Positions 45,737-58,204 of a DNA stretch of 64,000 nucleotides are shown one piece after another. The notes under the pieces are model-generated. The model did no database searches and was not told where the DNA came from. It saw only the letters and a list, made by a program, of their open reading frames with translations. How positions within the stretch are numbered: the first letter of the stretch is position 1; every line of letters begins with the position of its first letter. The DNA comes from Gadus chalcogrammus (lineage: Eukaryota > Chordata > Actinopteri > Gadiformes > Gadidae): contig NC_079423.1 of the NCBI RefSeq assembly GCF_026213295.1, positions 11,886,686 to 11,950,685 of the forward strand, given 5' to 3'. A program made the translations under genes and the position numbers.

Positions 45737-46264
45737 TTTCTTTTTCAACTCAAGCTCATTGACTCCGTGGCCTACCGTGGCGTACCGTGACCTGATGTTT
45801 ACTGCCAACCGCTTTGGAGGATTTAAGCAACATACAAAAACTGACAACGTCTCTCAAAACTATTTTTGTGAAACATGAGGACAGTATAGTGATACTGCCA
45901 GCAGGGAGCACCAGAGAGCTGAACCGACAGTTGTACATTTCTTAAACTTTCACCAACACAAACACGCACGCTCACTTCAGATCATGGGAGGACGTCAAAA
46001 AATCACCACCCATTCTCTGACACTTTAACCGTTAACCTTGGTTCAAACATTTAACATCACACGCACACGCAGTGTTTTTCAGATAATTAATGAATTCAGA
46101 TGTCACAATGATGGTTTACATGGATAAGGAGTCCTACTGAATCAATTACTGCCGTTTATATCTAACTAATGATTGTTTTTGTAAGAGTGTAACGTCGAGC
46201 CTCAGCAGCTTTCTCACTCCTTATGTGCTACTGTATAAAACCTGGTTTTGCGCCTGCACTAATT

Positions 46265-46384
46265 GCTTACGGCCATACCACCCTGAACACGCCTGATCTC
46301 GTCTGATCTCGGAAGCTAAGCAGGGTCGGGCCTGGTTAGTACTTGGATGGGAGACCGCCTGGGAATACCAGGTGCTGTAAGCTT
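46265..46384 (+). rRNA. 5S rRNA gene
   Basis: C30T only. Short spacer. Confidence 0.93.
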
Positions 46385-46902
46385 TTTCTTTTTCAACTCG
46401 AGCTCATTGACTCCGTGGCGTACCGTGACCTGATGTTTACTGCCAACCGCTTTGGAGGATTTAAGCAACATACAAAAACTGACAACGTCTCTCAAAACTA
46501 TTTTTGTGAAACATGAGGACAGTATAGTGATACTGCCAGCAGGGAGCACCAGAGAGCTGAACCGACAGTTGTACATTTCTTAAACTTTCACCAACACAAA
46601 CACGCACGCTCACTTCAGATCATGGGAGGACGTCAAAAAATCACCACCCATTCTCTGACACTTTAACCGTTAACCTTGGTTCAAACATTTAACATCACAC
46701 GCACACGCAGTGTATTTCAGATAATTAATGAATTCAGATGTCACAATGATCGTTTACATGGATAAGGAGTCCTACTGAATCAATTACTGCCGTTTATATC
46801 TAACTAATGATTGTTTTTGTAAAAGTGTAACGTCGAGCCTCAGCAGCTTTCTCACTCCTTATGTGCTACTGTATAAAACCTGGTTTTGCGCCTGCACTAA
46901 TT

Positions 46903-47022
46903 GCTTACGGCCATTCCACCCTGAATACGCCCGATCTCGTCTGATCTCGGAAGCTAAGCAGGGTCGGGCCTGGTTAGTACTTGGATGGGAGACCGCCTGG
47001 GAATACCAGGTGCTGTAAGCTT
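46903..47022 (+). rRNA. 5S rRNA gene
   Basis: A13T and C24T; partner of 34906. Long spacer. Confidence 0.88.
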
Positions 47023-47550
47023 TTTCTTTTTCAACTCGAGCTCATTGACTCCGTGGCCTACCGTGGCGTACCGTGACCTGATGTTTACTGCCAACCGATT
47101 TGGAGGATTTAAGCAACATACAAAAACTGACAACGTCTCTCAAAACTATTTTTGTGAAACATGAGGACAGTATAGTGATACTGCCAGCAGGGAGCACCAG
47201 AGAGCTGAACCGACAGTTGTACATTTCTTAAACTTTCACCAACACAAACACGCACGCTCACTTCAGATCATGGGAGGACATCAAAAAATCACCACCCATT
47301 CTCTGACACTTTAACCGTTAACCTTGGTTCAAACATTTAACATCACACGCACACGCAGTGTATTTCAGATAATTAATGAATTCAGATGTCACAATGATCG
47401 TTTACATGGATAAGGAGTCCTACTGAATCAATTACTGCCGTTTATATCTAACGAATGATTGTTTTTGTAAAAGTGTAACGTCAAGCCTCAGCAGCTTTCT
47501 CACTCCTTATGTGCTACTGTATAAAACCTGGTTTTGCGCCTGCACTAATT

Positions 47551-47670
47551 GCTTACGGCCATACCACCCTGAACACGCCCGATCTCGTCTGATCTCGGAA
47601 GCTAAGCAGGGTCGGGCCTGGTTAGTACTTGGATGGGAGACCGCCTGGGAATACCAGGTGCTGTAAGCTA
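47551..47670 (+). rRNA. 5S rRNA gene
   Basis: T120A; partner of 35554. Short spacer. Confidence 0.93.
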
Positions 47671-48188
47671 TTTTTTTTTCAACTCGAGCTCATTGACTCC
47701 GTGGCGTACCGTGACCTGATGTTTACTGCCAACTGCTTTGGAGGATTTAAGCAACATACAAAAACTGACAACGTCTCTCAAAACTATTTTTGTGAAACAT
47801 GAGGACAGTATAGTGATACTGCCAGCAGGGAGCACCAGAGAGCTGAACCGACAGTTGTACATTTCTTAAACTTTCACCAACACAAACACGCACGCTCACT
47901 TCAGATCATGGGAGGACGTCAAAAAATCACGACCCATTCTCTGACACTTTAACCGTTAACCTTGGTTCAAACATTTAACATCACACGCACACGCAGTGTT
48001 TTTCAGATAATTAATGAATTCAGATGTCACAATGATGGTTTACATGGATAAGGAGTCCTACTGAATCAATTACTGCCGTTTATATCTAACTAATGATTGT
48101 TTTTGTAAGAGTGTAACGTCGGGCCTCAGCAGCTTTCTCACTCCTTATGTGCTACTGTATGAAACCTGGTTTTGCGCCTGCACTAATT

Positions 48189-48308
48189 GCTTACGGCCAT
48201 ACCACCCTGAACACGCCCGATCTCGTCTGATCTCGGAAGCTAAGCAGGGTCGGGCCTGCTTAGTACTTGGATGGGAGTCCGCCTGGGAATACCAGGTGCT
48301 GTAAGCTT
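48189..48308 (+). rRNA. 5S rRNA gene
   Basis: G71C (IE) and A90T (box C); TATA reads TATGAAA. Possibly weak or silent. The short spacer has CCCTTAACC and GATCCCTTAC changes. Confidence 0.83.
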
Positions 48309-48826
48309 TTTCTTTTTCAACTCGAGCTCATTGACTCCGTGGCGTACCGTGACCTGATGTTTACTGCCAACCGCTTTGGAGGATTTAAGCAACATACAAA
48401 AACTGACAACGTCTCTCAAAACTGTTTTTGTGAAACATGAGGACAGTATAGTGATACTGCCAGCAGGGAGCACCAGAGAGCTGAACCGACAGTTGTACAT
48501 TTCTTAAACTTTCACCAACACAAACACGCACGCTCACTTCAGATCATGGGAGGACGTCAAAAAATCCCCACCCATTCTCTGACACTTTAACCCTTAACCT
48601 TGGTTCAAACATTTAACATCACACGCACACGCAGTGTATTTCAGATAATTAATGAATTCAGATGTCACAATGATCCCTTACATGGATAAGGAGTCCTACT
48701 GAATCAATTACTGCCGTTTATATCTAACTAATGATTGTTTTTGTAAAAGTGTAACGTCGAGCCTCAGCAGCTTTCTCACTCCTTATGTGCTACTGTATAA
48801 AACCTGGTTTTGCGCCTGCACTAATT

Positions 48827-48946
48827 GCTTACGGCCATTCCACCCTGAACACGCCCGATCTTGTCTGAACTCGGAAGCTAAGCAGGATCGGGCCTGGTTA
48901 GTACTTGGATGGGAGACCGCCTGGGAATACCAGGTGCTGTAAGCTT
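48827..48946 (+). rRNA. 5S rRNA gene, diverged
   Basis: A13T, C36T, T43A and G61A. Long spacer. Confidence 0.85.
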
Positions 48947-49474
48947 TTTCTTTTTCAACTCGAGCTCATTGACTCCGTGGCCTACCGTGGCGTACCGTGA
49001 CCTGATGTTTACTGCCAACCGCTTTGGAGGATTTAAGCAACATACAAAAACTGACAACGTCTCTCAAAACTATTTTTGTGAAACATGAGGACAGTATAGT
49101 GATACTGCCAGCAGGGAGCACCAGAGAGCTGAACCGACAGTTGTACATTTCTTAAACTTTCACCAACACAAACACGCACGCTCACTTCAGATCATGGGAG
49201 GACGTCAAAAAATCACCACCCATTCTCTGACACTTTAACCGTTAACCTTGGTTCAAACATTTAACATCACACGCACACGCAGTGTTTTTCAGATAATTAA
49301 TGAATTCAGATGTCACAATGATGGTTTACATGGATAAGGAGTCCTACTGAATCAATTACTGCCGTTTATATCTAACTAATGATTGTTTTTGTAAGAGTGT
49401 AACGTCGAGCCTCAGCAGCTTTCTCACTCCTTATGTGCTACTGTATAAAACCTGGTTTTGCGCCTGCACTAATT

Positions 49475-49594
49475 GCTTACGGCCATACCACCCTGAACAC
49501 GCCCGATCTCGTCTGATCTCGGAAGATAAGCAGGGTCGGGGCTGGTTAGTACTTGGATGGGAGACCTCCTGGGAATACCAGGTGCTGTAAGCTA
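49475..49594 (+). rRNA. 5S rRNA gene, diverged
   Basis: C52A (box A), C67G (IE), G93T (box C) and T120A: every promoter block is hit. G93T is also seen in the SINE-like inserts. Long spacer. Confidence 0.8.
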
Positions 49595-50122
49595 TTTCTT
49601 TTTCAACTCGAGCTCATTGCCTCCGTGGCCTACCGTGGCGTACCGTGACCTGATGTTTACTGCCAACCGCTTTGGAGGATTTAAGCAACATACAAAAACT
49701 GACAACGTCTCTCAAAACTGTTTTTGTGAAACATGAGGACAGTATAGTGATACTGCCAGCAGGGAGCCCCAGAGAGCTGAACCGACAGTTGTACATTTCT
49801 TAAACTTTCACCAACACAAACACGCACGCTCACTTCAGATCATGGGAGGACGTCAAAAAATCACCACCCATTCTCTGACACTTTAACCGTTAACCTTGGT
49901 TCAAACATTTAACATCACACGCACACGCAGTGTATTTCAGATAATTAATGAATTCAGATGTCACAATGATCGTTTACATGGATAAGGAGTCCTACTGAAT
50001 CAATTACTGCCGTTTATATCTAACTAATGATTGTTTTTGTAAAAGTGTAACGTCGAGCCTCAGCAGCTTTCTCACTCCTTATGTGCTACTGTATAAAACC
50101 TGGTTTTGCGCCTGCACTAATT

Positions 50123-50271
50123 GCTTACGGCCATACCACCCTGAACACGCCCGATCTCGTCTGATCTCGGAAGCTAAGCAGGGTCGGGCCTGGTTAGTAC
50201 TTGGATGGGAGACCTCCTCAGAAGCCCAGGTTGCTGTAAGTGGTGACGGGTGTCACCAAAAAGAAAAAAAA
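50123..50271 (+). mobile_element. 5S-derived SINE-like insert (type A), second copy
   Basis: Matches the insert at 24078 (GTGGTGACGGG, GGCCGATCTCGTTTG downstream), with an A-run one base shorter. The surrounding units also match, so this is a duplicate of that locus. Confidence 0.6.
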
Positions 50272-50368
50272 CACGGCCGATCTCGTTTGATCTCGGAAGC
50301 TAAGCAGGGTCGGGCCTGGTTAGTACTTGGTTGGGAGACCGCCTGGGAATACCAGGTGCTGTAAGCTT
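50272..50368 (+). pseudogene. 5S rRNA 3' fragment (nt 24-120) after the SINE-like insert
   Basis: C28G, C39T and A83T as at 24228, but followed by a short spacer. Confidence 0.85.
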
Positions 50369-50886
50369 TTTCTTTTTCAACTCGAGCTCATTGACTCCGT
50401 GGCGTACCGTGACCTGATGTTTACTGCCAACCGCTTTGGAGGATTTAAGCAACATACAAAAACTGACAACGTCTCTCAAAACTATTTTTGTGAAACATGA
50501 GGACAGTATAGTGATACTGCCAGCAGGGAGCACCAGAGAGCTGAACCGACAGTTGTACATTTCTTAAACTTTCACCAACACAAACACGCACGCTCACTTC
50601 AGATCATGGGAGGACGTCAAAAAATCACCACCCATTCTCTGACACTTTAACCGTTAACCTTGGTTCAAACATTTAACATCACACGCACACGCAGTGTATT
50701 TCAGATAATTAATGAATTCAGATGTCACAATGATCGTTTACATGGATAAGGAGTCCTACTGAATCAATTACTGCCGTTTATATCTAACTAATGATTGTTT
50801 TTGTAAGAGTGTAACGTCGAGCCTCAGCAGCTTTCTCACTCCTTATGTGCTACTGTATAAAACCTGGTTTTGCGCCTGCACTAATT

Positions 50887-51006
50887 GCTTACGGCCATAC
50901 CACCCTGAACACGCCCGATCTCGTCTGATCTCGGAAGCTAAGCAGGTTCGGGCCTGGTTATTACTTGGATGGGAGACCGCCTGGGAATACCAGGTGCTGT
51001 AAGCTT
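50887..51006 (+). rRNA. 5S rRNA gene
   Basis: G61T and G75T. Short spacer with GTCAAACATG. Confidence 0.88.
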
Positions 51007-51524
51007 TTTCTTTTTCAACTCGAGCTCATTGACTCCGTGGCGTACCGTGACCTGATGTTTACTGCCAACCGCTTTGGAGGATTTAAGCAACATACAAAAA
51101 CTGACAACGTCTCTCAAAACTATTTTTGTCAAACATGAGGACAGTATAGTGATACTGCCAGCAGGGAGCACCAGAGAGCTGAACCGACAGTTGTACATTT
51201 CTTAAACTTTCACCAACGCAAACACGCACGCTCACTTCAGATCATGGGAGGACATCAAAAAATCACCACCCATTCTCTGACACTTTAACCGTTAACCTTG
51301 GTTCAAACATTTAACATCACACGCACACGCAATGTATTTCAGATAATTGATGAATTCAGATGTCACAATGATCGTTTACATGGATAAGGAGTCCTACTGA
51401 ATCAATTACTGCCGTTTATATCTAACTAATGATTGTTTTTGTAAAAGTGTAACGTCAAGCCTCAGCAGCTTTCTCACTCCTTATGTGCTACTGTATAAAA
51501 CCTGGTTTTGCGCCTGCACTAATT

Positions 51525-51644
51525 GCTTACGGCCATACCACCCTGAACACGCCCGATCTCGTCTGATCTCGGAAGCTAAGCAGGGTCGGGCCTGGTTAGT
51601 ACTTGTATGGGAGACCGCCTGGGAATACTAGGTGCTGTAAGCTT
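51525..51644 (+). rRNA. 5S rRNA gene
   Basis: G82T and C105T; partner of 36830. Long spacer. Confidence 0.88.
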
Positions 51645-52172
51645 TTTCTTTTTCAACTCGAGCTCATTGACTCCGTGGCCTACCGTGGCGTTCCGTGACC
51701 TGATGTTTACTGCCAACCGCTTTGGAGGATTTAAGCAACATACAAAAACTGACAACGTCTCTCAAAACTATTTTTGTGAAACATGAGGACAGTATAGTGA
51801 TACTGCCAGCAGGGAGCACCAGAGAGCTGAACCGACAGTTGTACATTTCTTAAACTTTCACCAACACAAACACGCACGCTCACTTCAGATCATGGGAGGA
51901 CGTCAAAAAATCACCACCCATTCTCTGACACTTTAACCGTTAACCTTGGTTCAAACATTTAACATCACACGCACACGCAGTGTATTTCAGATAATTAATG
52001 AATTCAGATGTCACAATGATCGTTTACATGGATAAGGAGTCCTACTGAATCAATTACTGCCGTTTATATCTAACTAATGATTGTTTTTGTAAAAGTGTAA
52101 CGTCGAGCCTCAGCAGCTTTCTCACTCCTTATGTGCTACTGTATAAAACCTGGTTTTGCGCCTGCACTAATT

Positions 52173-52292
52173 GCTTACGGCCATACCACCCTCAACACAC
52201 CTGATCTCGTCTGATCTCGGAAGCTAAGCAGGGTCGGGCCTGGTTAGTACTTGGAAGGGAGACCGCCTGGGAATACCAGGTGCTGTAAGCTT
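52173..52292 (+). rRNA. 5S rRNA gene, diverged
   Basis: G21C, G27A, C30T and T84A (box C). Long spacer with TACCGGGACC. Confidence 0.84.
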
Positions 52293-52820
52293 TTTCTTTT
52301 TCAACTCGAGCTCATTGCCTCCGTGGCCTACCGTGGCGTACCGGGACCTGATGTTTACTGCCAACCGCTTTGGAGGATTTAAGCAACATACAAAAACTGA
52401 CAACGTCTCTCAAAACTATTTTTGTGAAACATGAGGACAGTATAGTGATACTGCCAGCAGGGAGCACCAGAGAGCTGAACCGACAGTTGTACATTTCTTA
52501 AACTTTCACCAACACAAACACGCACGCTCACTTCAGATCATGGGAGGACGTCAAAAAATCACCACCCATTCTCTGACACTTTAACCGTTAACCTTGGTTC
52601 AAACATTTAACATCACACGCACACGCAGTGTATTTCAGATAATTAATGAATTCAGATGTCACAATGATCGTTTACATGGATAAGGAGTCTTACTGAATCA
52701 ATTACTGCCGTTTATATCTAACTAATGATTGTTTTTGTAAAAGTGTAACGTCGAGCCTCAGCAGCTTTCTCACTCCTTATGTGCTACTGTATAAAACCTG
52801 GTTTTGCGCCTGCACTAATT

Positions 52821-52940
52821 GCTTACGGCCATACCACCCTGAACACGCCCGATCTCGTCTGATCTCGGAAGCTAAGCAGGTTCGGGCCTGGTTAGTACTT
52901 GGGTGGGAGACCGCCTGGGAATACCAGGTGCTGTAAGCAT
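52821..52940 (+). rRNA. 5S rRNA gene
   Basis: G61T, A83G and T119A. Long spacer with GAATCCGTGG and GTACAGTTC. Confidence 0.86.
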
Positions 52941-53468
52941 TTTCTTTTTCAACTCGAGCTCATTGAATCCGTGGCCTACCGTGGCGTACCGTGACCTGAT
53001 GTTTACTGCCAACCGCTTTGGAGGATTTAAGCAACATACAAAAACTGACAACGTCTCTCAAAACTATTTTTGTGAAACATGAGGACAGTATAGTGATACT
53101 GCCAGCAGGGAGCACCAGAGAGCTGAACCGACAGTTGTACAGTTCTTAAACTTTCACCAACACAAACACGCACGCTCACTTCAGATCATGGGAGGACGTC
53201 AAAAAATCACCACCCATTCTCTGACACTTTAACCGTTAACCTTGGTTCAAACATTTAACATCACACGCACACGCAGTGTGTTTCAGATAATTAATGAATT
53301 CAGATGTCACAATGATCGTTTACATGGATAAGGAGTCCTACTGAATCAATTACTGCCGTTTATATCTAACTAATGATTGTTTTTGTAAAAGTGTAACGTC
53401 AAGCCTCAGCAGCTTTCTCACTCCTTATGTGCTACTGTATAAAACCTGGTTTTGCGCCTCTACTAATT

Positions 53469-53509
53469 GCTTACGGCCAAACCACCCTGAACACGCCCGA
53501 TCTCGTCTG
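53469..53509 (+). pseudogene. 5S rRNA 5' fragment (nt 1-41) interrupted by a Harbinger element
   Basis: T12A. Its last three bases, CTG (53507-53509), are the left copy of the target duplication. Confidence 0.9.
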
Positions 53510-54900
53510 GGCCCCGTTTCCCGATAACGATGGATCCACGCTCGTACGATCATTCTCACGATGGATCTTGCGATCCATCGTCTATTTCTTTGGAGCGTTT
53601 CCCGAAACTCCTTTTAACGTGAACGCGCATTCGCTGCACTCACGACGTCGTAGGATTGTAACTGTCTACTGACACGGTGCTGAAATGGGCTCCGTAGGAG
53701 GGGGAGACGCAGGAATGTCGCAGGAAAATTGTGTTAAAAAGGGTTAAAATATATCCCCATCAAGGACAACAGCAGAGTAGCCAATGAAAAAAATAGACTG
53801 CAATTATATGAATGCTAAAGACATTAAAACACAATTGATTAGGCTTAAACCGACATATATCAGTCCTAATCTTGAATGCACTGTGCGTTTCACGGCATTT
53901 TCCCCCCTTAAATAATTCCTCTTCACACCTGTGAATAACCCGGGAGACGTCCATGATGAGGAATGCAACGAAGCCCACCGTCTGGCCCGGTGCATCGTTG
54001 AGCGCACGATCGGGATCGCTTTAGATGCAAGTCAGTCACAAGTCAGGCGGAGGGCTCCAGTTTTCTCCGGCCAAGTCATGCGCCGTGATATGTGTGACGG
54101 CTATGTTGCACAACATTGCAGCTAAGGCTGGGGTGGCATTGCTTGAACCGGAGGACGTTGAGGACGATGACGATGAGGAAGATCGGTGTGAGGACGGCCT
54201 CCCTCATAACTACGCGGCTGGTTTTCATGCGCGTCGGATAGTGATTGAGACTTTTTTTAACCCCCTCCACCCTCCCTCATGTCACTAAACATTCCCGTCA
54301 ACGTGACCAATCCCCACCATATCCCAGCCTTTTGCCTGCTCCGTTGCTTGTTTTTTATAAAAAAATGTATTTCTTTATTTTCTTATTTTTTTTAATTTCT
54401 TTAATTTCGTTATTTTTTATTTTTTTAATTTGTTTAATTTTAATTTATTTGTTACATTATTTTATGCTACGTTTTATGAGTAGCCTATGTCAGTCTGCAC
54501 AAATCCCCCCACTTTCTCTCACACATTTTGAGTGCCCTGCCTGCGCAAACATTTTCTGGACTGTCCCGTTTTATTTTGGCCATTTGAACATCTTTATTAA
54601 TAAATTAATTAATAATCTTTATTAATTACCAAACTAAGAACATAAAGGCGCAATGCGTTTTAATAAAACGCATCCAATAGACGGAATGTCCGATGGTGTC
54701 GCCACTGAGGCTATAGCTGACGATGCTCTTAGCGTCCTACGAGTACCTACGAGCACCCCTGGAGTACTCGTTAGCTACGAGCGTTTTCAAGACGTTCGTT
54801 CCCCACGATGCTTTCGGGAAACGCGGTGAAAACTCTACGATGCCCTTTCGACGCACTTCACGATCCACTTAGGCTAACGACGCTTTCGGGAAACGGGGCC
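53510..54900. mobile_element. PIF/Harbinger-type DNA transposon inserted in a 5S gene, 3-bp duplication CTG
   Basis: 1391 bp. The ends are inverted repeats: GGCCCCGTTTCCCGA at left and TCGGGAAACGGGGCC at right. CTG is duplicated at 53507-53509 and 54901-54903, and removing the element with one CTG leaves a 120-nt gene. Internal palindromes such as GATGGATCTTGCGATCCATC lie near the left end. It contains a degraded transposase fragment, then a T-rich stretch (about 54335-54480) with no gene signal. 53580-53930 shows nothing else recognisable. Non-autonomous. Confidence 0.85.
53931..54288 (+). pseudogene. Harbinger transposase, C-terminal fragment with frame change
   Basis: The first frame gives CNEAHRLARCIVERTIGI, which fits the region around the last catalytic acidic residue of HARBI1-like DDE nucleases (NEAH...R..IE..FG). 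The continuation moves to another frame from about 54025: GGGLQFSPAKSCAVICVTAM then LHNIAAKAGV, the family's C-terminal helix block, followed by an acidic stretch and a stop at 54288. The start, most of the catalytic domain and a short piece at the junction are missing. Confidence 0.65.
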
Positions 54901-54903
54901 CTG

Positions 54904-54982
54904 ATCTTGGAAGCTAAGCAGGGTCGGGCCTGGTTAGTACTTGGATGGGAGACCGCCTGGGAATAGCAGGTGCTGTAAGCTT
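54904..54982 (+). pseudogene. 5S rRNA 3' fragment (nt 42-120) after the Harbinger element
   Basis: C46T and C104G. Complete internal promoter. The first T-run is broken (GCTTATTC), leaving the second TTTTT. Long spacer. Confidence 0.9.
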
Positions 54983-55510
54983 ATTCTTTTTCAACTCGAG
55001 CTCATTGCCTCCGTGGCCTACCGTGGCGTACCGTGACCTGATGTTTACTGCCAACCGCTTTGGAGGATTTAAGCAACATACAAAAACTGACAACGTCTCT
55101 CAAAACTATTTTTGTGAAACATGAGGACAGTATAGTGATACTGCCAGCAGGGAGCACCAGAGAGCTGAACCGACAGTTGTACATTTCTTAAACTTTCACC
55201 AACACAAACACGCACGCTCACTTCAGATCATGGGAGGACGTCAAAAAATCACCACCCCTTCTCTGACACTTTAACCGTTAACCTTGGTTCAAACATTTAA
55301 CATCACACGCACACGCAGTGTATTTCAGATAATTAATGAATTCAGATGTCACAATGATCGTTTACATGGATAAGGAGTCCTACTGAATCAATTACTGCCG
55401 TTTATATCTAACTAATGATTGTTTTTGTAAAAGTGTAACGTCGAGCCTCAGCAGCTTTCTCACTCCTTATGTGCTACTGTATAAAACCTGGTTTTGCGCC
55501 TGCACTAATT

Positions 55511-55630
55511 GCTTACGGCCATACCACCCTGAACACGCCCGATCTCGTCTGATCTCGGAAGCTAAGCAGGGTCGGGCCTGGTTAGTACTTGGATGGGAGA
55601 CCGCCTGGGAATACCAGGTGCTGTAAGCAT
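55511..55630 (+). rRNA. 5S rRNA gene
   Basis: T119A only. Long spacer. Confidence 0.93.
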
Positions 55631-56158
55631 TTTCTTTTTCAACTCGAGCTCATTGACTCCGTGGCCTACCGTGGCGTACCGTGACCTGATGTTTACTGCC
55701 AACCGCTTTGGAGGATTTAAGCAACATACAAAAACTGACAACGTCTCTCAAAACTATTTTTGTGAAACATGAGGACAGTATAGTGATACTGCCAGCAGGG
55801 AGCACCAGAGAGCTGAACCGACAGTTGTACATTTCTTAAACTTTCACCAACACAAACACGCACGCTCACTTCAGATCATGGGAGGACGTCAAAAAATCAC
55901 CACCCATTCTCTGACACTTTAACCGTTAACCTTGGTTCAAACATTTAACATCACACGCACACGCAGTGTATTTCAGATAATTAATGAATTCAGATGTCAC
56001 AATGATCGTTTACATGGATAAGGAGTCCTACTGAATCAATTACTGCCGTTTATATCTAACTAATGATTGTTTTTGTAAGAGTGTAACGTCGAGCCTCAGC
56101 AGCTTTCTCACTCCTTATGTGCTACTGTATAAAACCTGGTTTTGCGCCTGCACTAATT

Positions 56159-56278
56159 GCTTACGGCCATACCACCCTGAACACGCCCGATCTCGTCTGA
56201 TCTCGGAAGCTAAGCAGGGTCGGGCCTGGTTAGTACTTGGATGGGAGACCGCCTGGGAATAGCAGGTGCTGTAAGCTT
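56159..56278 (+). rRNA. 5S rRNA gene
   Basis: C104G and a broken first T-run (GCTTATTC), both shared with the Harbinger-interrupted gene at 54904. Long spacer. Confidence 0.9.
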
Positions 56279-56798
56279 ATTCTTTTTCAACTCGAGCTCA
56301 TTGCCTCCGTGGCCTACCGTGGCGTACCGTGACCTGATGTTTACTGCCAACCGCTTTGGAGGATTTAAGCAACATACAAAAACTGACAACGTCTCTCAAA
56401 ACTATTTTTGTGAAACATGAGGACAGTATAGTGATACTGCCAGCAGGGAGCACCAGAGAGCTGAAACGACAGTTGTACATTTCTTAAACTTTCACCAACA
56501 CAAACACGCACGCTCACTTCAGATCATGGGAGGACGTCAAAAAATCACCACCCATTCTCTGACACTTTAACCGTTAACCTTGGTTCAAACATTTAACATC
56601 ACACGCACACGCAGTGTATTTCAGATAATTAATGAATTCAGATGTCACAATGATCATTTACATGGATAAGGAGTCCTACTGAATCAATTACTGCCGTTTA
56701 TATCTAACCAATGATTTTTTTTCTAAAAGTGTAACGTCGAGCCTCAGCAGCTTTCTCACTCCTACTGTATAAAACCTGGTTTTGCGCCTGCACTAATT

Positions 56799-56918
56799 GC
56801 TTACGGCCATACCACCCTGAACACGCCCGATCTCGTCTGATCACGGAAGCTAAGCAGGGTCGGGCCTGGTTAGTACTTGGATGGGAGACCGCCTGGGAAT
56901 ACCAGGTGCTGTAAGCTT
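56799..56918 (+). rRNA. 5S rRNA gene
   Basis: T45A only. Preceded by the shortened CTCACTCCTACTG region. Long spacer. Confidence 0.93.
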
Positions 56919-57446
56919 TTTCTTTTTCAACTCGAGCTCATTGACTCCGTGGCCTACCGTGGCGTACCGTGACCTGATGTTTACTGCCAACCGCTTTGGA
57001 GGATTTAAGCAACATACAAAAACTGACAACGTCTCTCAAAACTATTTTTGTGAAACATGAGGACAGTATAGTGATACTGCCAGCAGGGAGCACCAGAGAG
57101 CTGAACCGACAGTTGTACATTTCTTAAACTTTCACCAACACAAACACGCACGCTCACTTCAGATCATGGGAGGACGTCAAAAAATCACCACCCATTCTCT
57201 GACACTTTAACCGTTAACCTTGGTTCAAACATTTAACATCACACGCTCACGCAGTGTATTTCAGATAATTAATGAATTCAGATGTCACAATGATCGTTTA
57301 CATGGATAAGGAGTCCTACTGAATCAATTACTGCCGTTTATATCTAACTAATGATTGTTTTTGTAAAAGTGTAACGTCAAGCCTCAGCAGCTTTCTCACT
57401 CCTTATGTGCTACTGTATAAAACCTGGTTTTGCGCCTGCACTAATT

Positions 57447-57566
57447 GCTTGCGGCCATACCACCCTGAACACGCCCAATCTCGTCTGATCTCGGAAGCTA
57501 AGCAGGGTCGGGCCTGGGTAGTACTTGGATGGGAGACCGCCTGGGAATACCAGGTGCTGTAAGCTT
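57447..57566 (+). rRNA. 5S rRNA gene, variant class T72G
   Basis: A5G, G31A and T72G. Short spacer. Confidence 0.88.
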
Positions 57567-58084
57567 TTTCTTTTTCAACTCGAGCTCATTGACTCCGTGG
57601 CGTACCGTGACCTGATGTTTACTGCCAACCGCTTTGGAGGATTTAAGCAACATACAAAAACTGACAACGTCTCTCAAAACTATTTTTGTGAAACATGAGG
57701 ACAGTATAGTGATACTGCCAGCAGGGAGCACCAGAGAGCTGAACCGACAGTTGTACATTTCTTAAACTTTCACCAACACAAACACGCACGCTCACTTCAG
57801 ATCATGGGAGGACGTCAAAAAATCACCACCCATTCTCTGACACTTTAACCGTTAACCTTGGTTCAAACATTTAACATCACACGCACACGCAGTGTATTTC
57901 AGATAATTAATGAATTCAGATGTCACAATGATCGTTTACATGGATAAGGAGTCCTACTGAATCAATTACTGCCGTTTATATCTAACTAATGATTGTTTTT
58001 GTAAGAGTGTAACGTCGAGCCTCAGCAGCTTTCTCACTCCTTATGTGCTACTGTATAAAACCTGGTTTTGCGCCTGCACTAATT

Positions 58085-58204
58085 GCTTACGGCCATACCA
58101 CCCTGAACATGCCTGATCTCGTCTGATCTCGGAAGCTAAGCAGGGTCGGGCATGGTTAGTACTTGGATGGGAGACCGCCTGGGAATACCAGGTGCTGTAA
58201 GCTT
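58085..58204 (+). rRNA. 5S rRNA gene, variant class C30T/C68A
   Basis: C26T, C30T and C68A. Long spacer. Confidence 0.88.

Larger units (their letters stand above)
46903..48188 (+). repeat. Two-unit duplicated block (partner 34906-36191)
   Basis: Carries all private markers listed for the partner. The next gene downstream differs between the two, marking the breakpoint. Confidence 0.85.
50887..52095 (+). repeat. Duplicated block (partner about 36192-37400)
   Basis: Carries the private markers listed for the partner. The following genes (37478 and 52173) are unrelated variants, which bounds the block. Confidence 0.8.
56159..58084 (+). repeat. Three-gene higher-order 5S repeat, 1926 bp (instance 3)
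   Basis: The second and third units match instances 1 and 2. The first gene is a C104G variant instead of the C68A class, so the left junction was reshuffled. Confidence 0.82.

Noticed and set aside
49475..49594. tRNA or other small RNA genes in the spacers
   Set aside because: No cloverleaf or box A/box B pair of tRNA type seen outside the 5S genes.
54335..54480. T-rich frame in the second Harbinger element suggesting a membrane protein
   Set aside because: Phenylalanine/leucine/isoleucine run produced by low-complexity T-rich DNA downstream of the transposase fragment.
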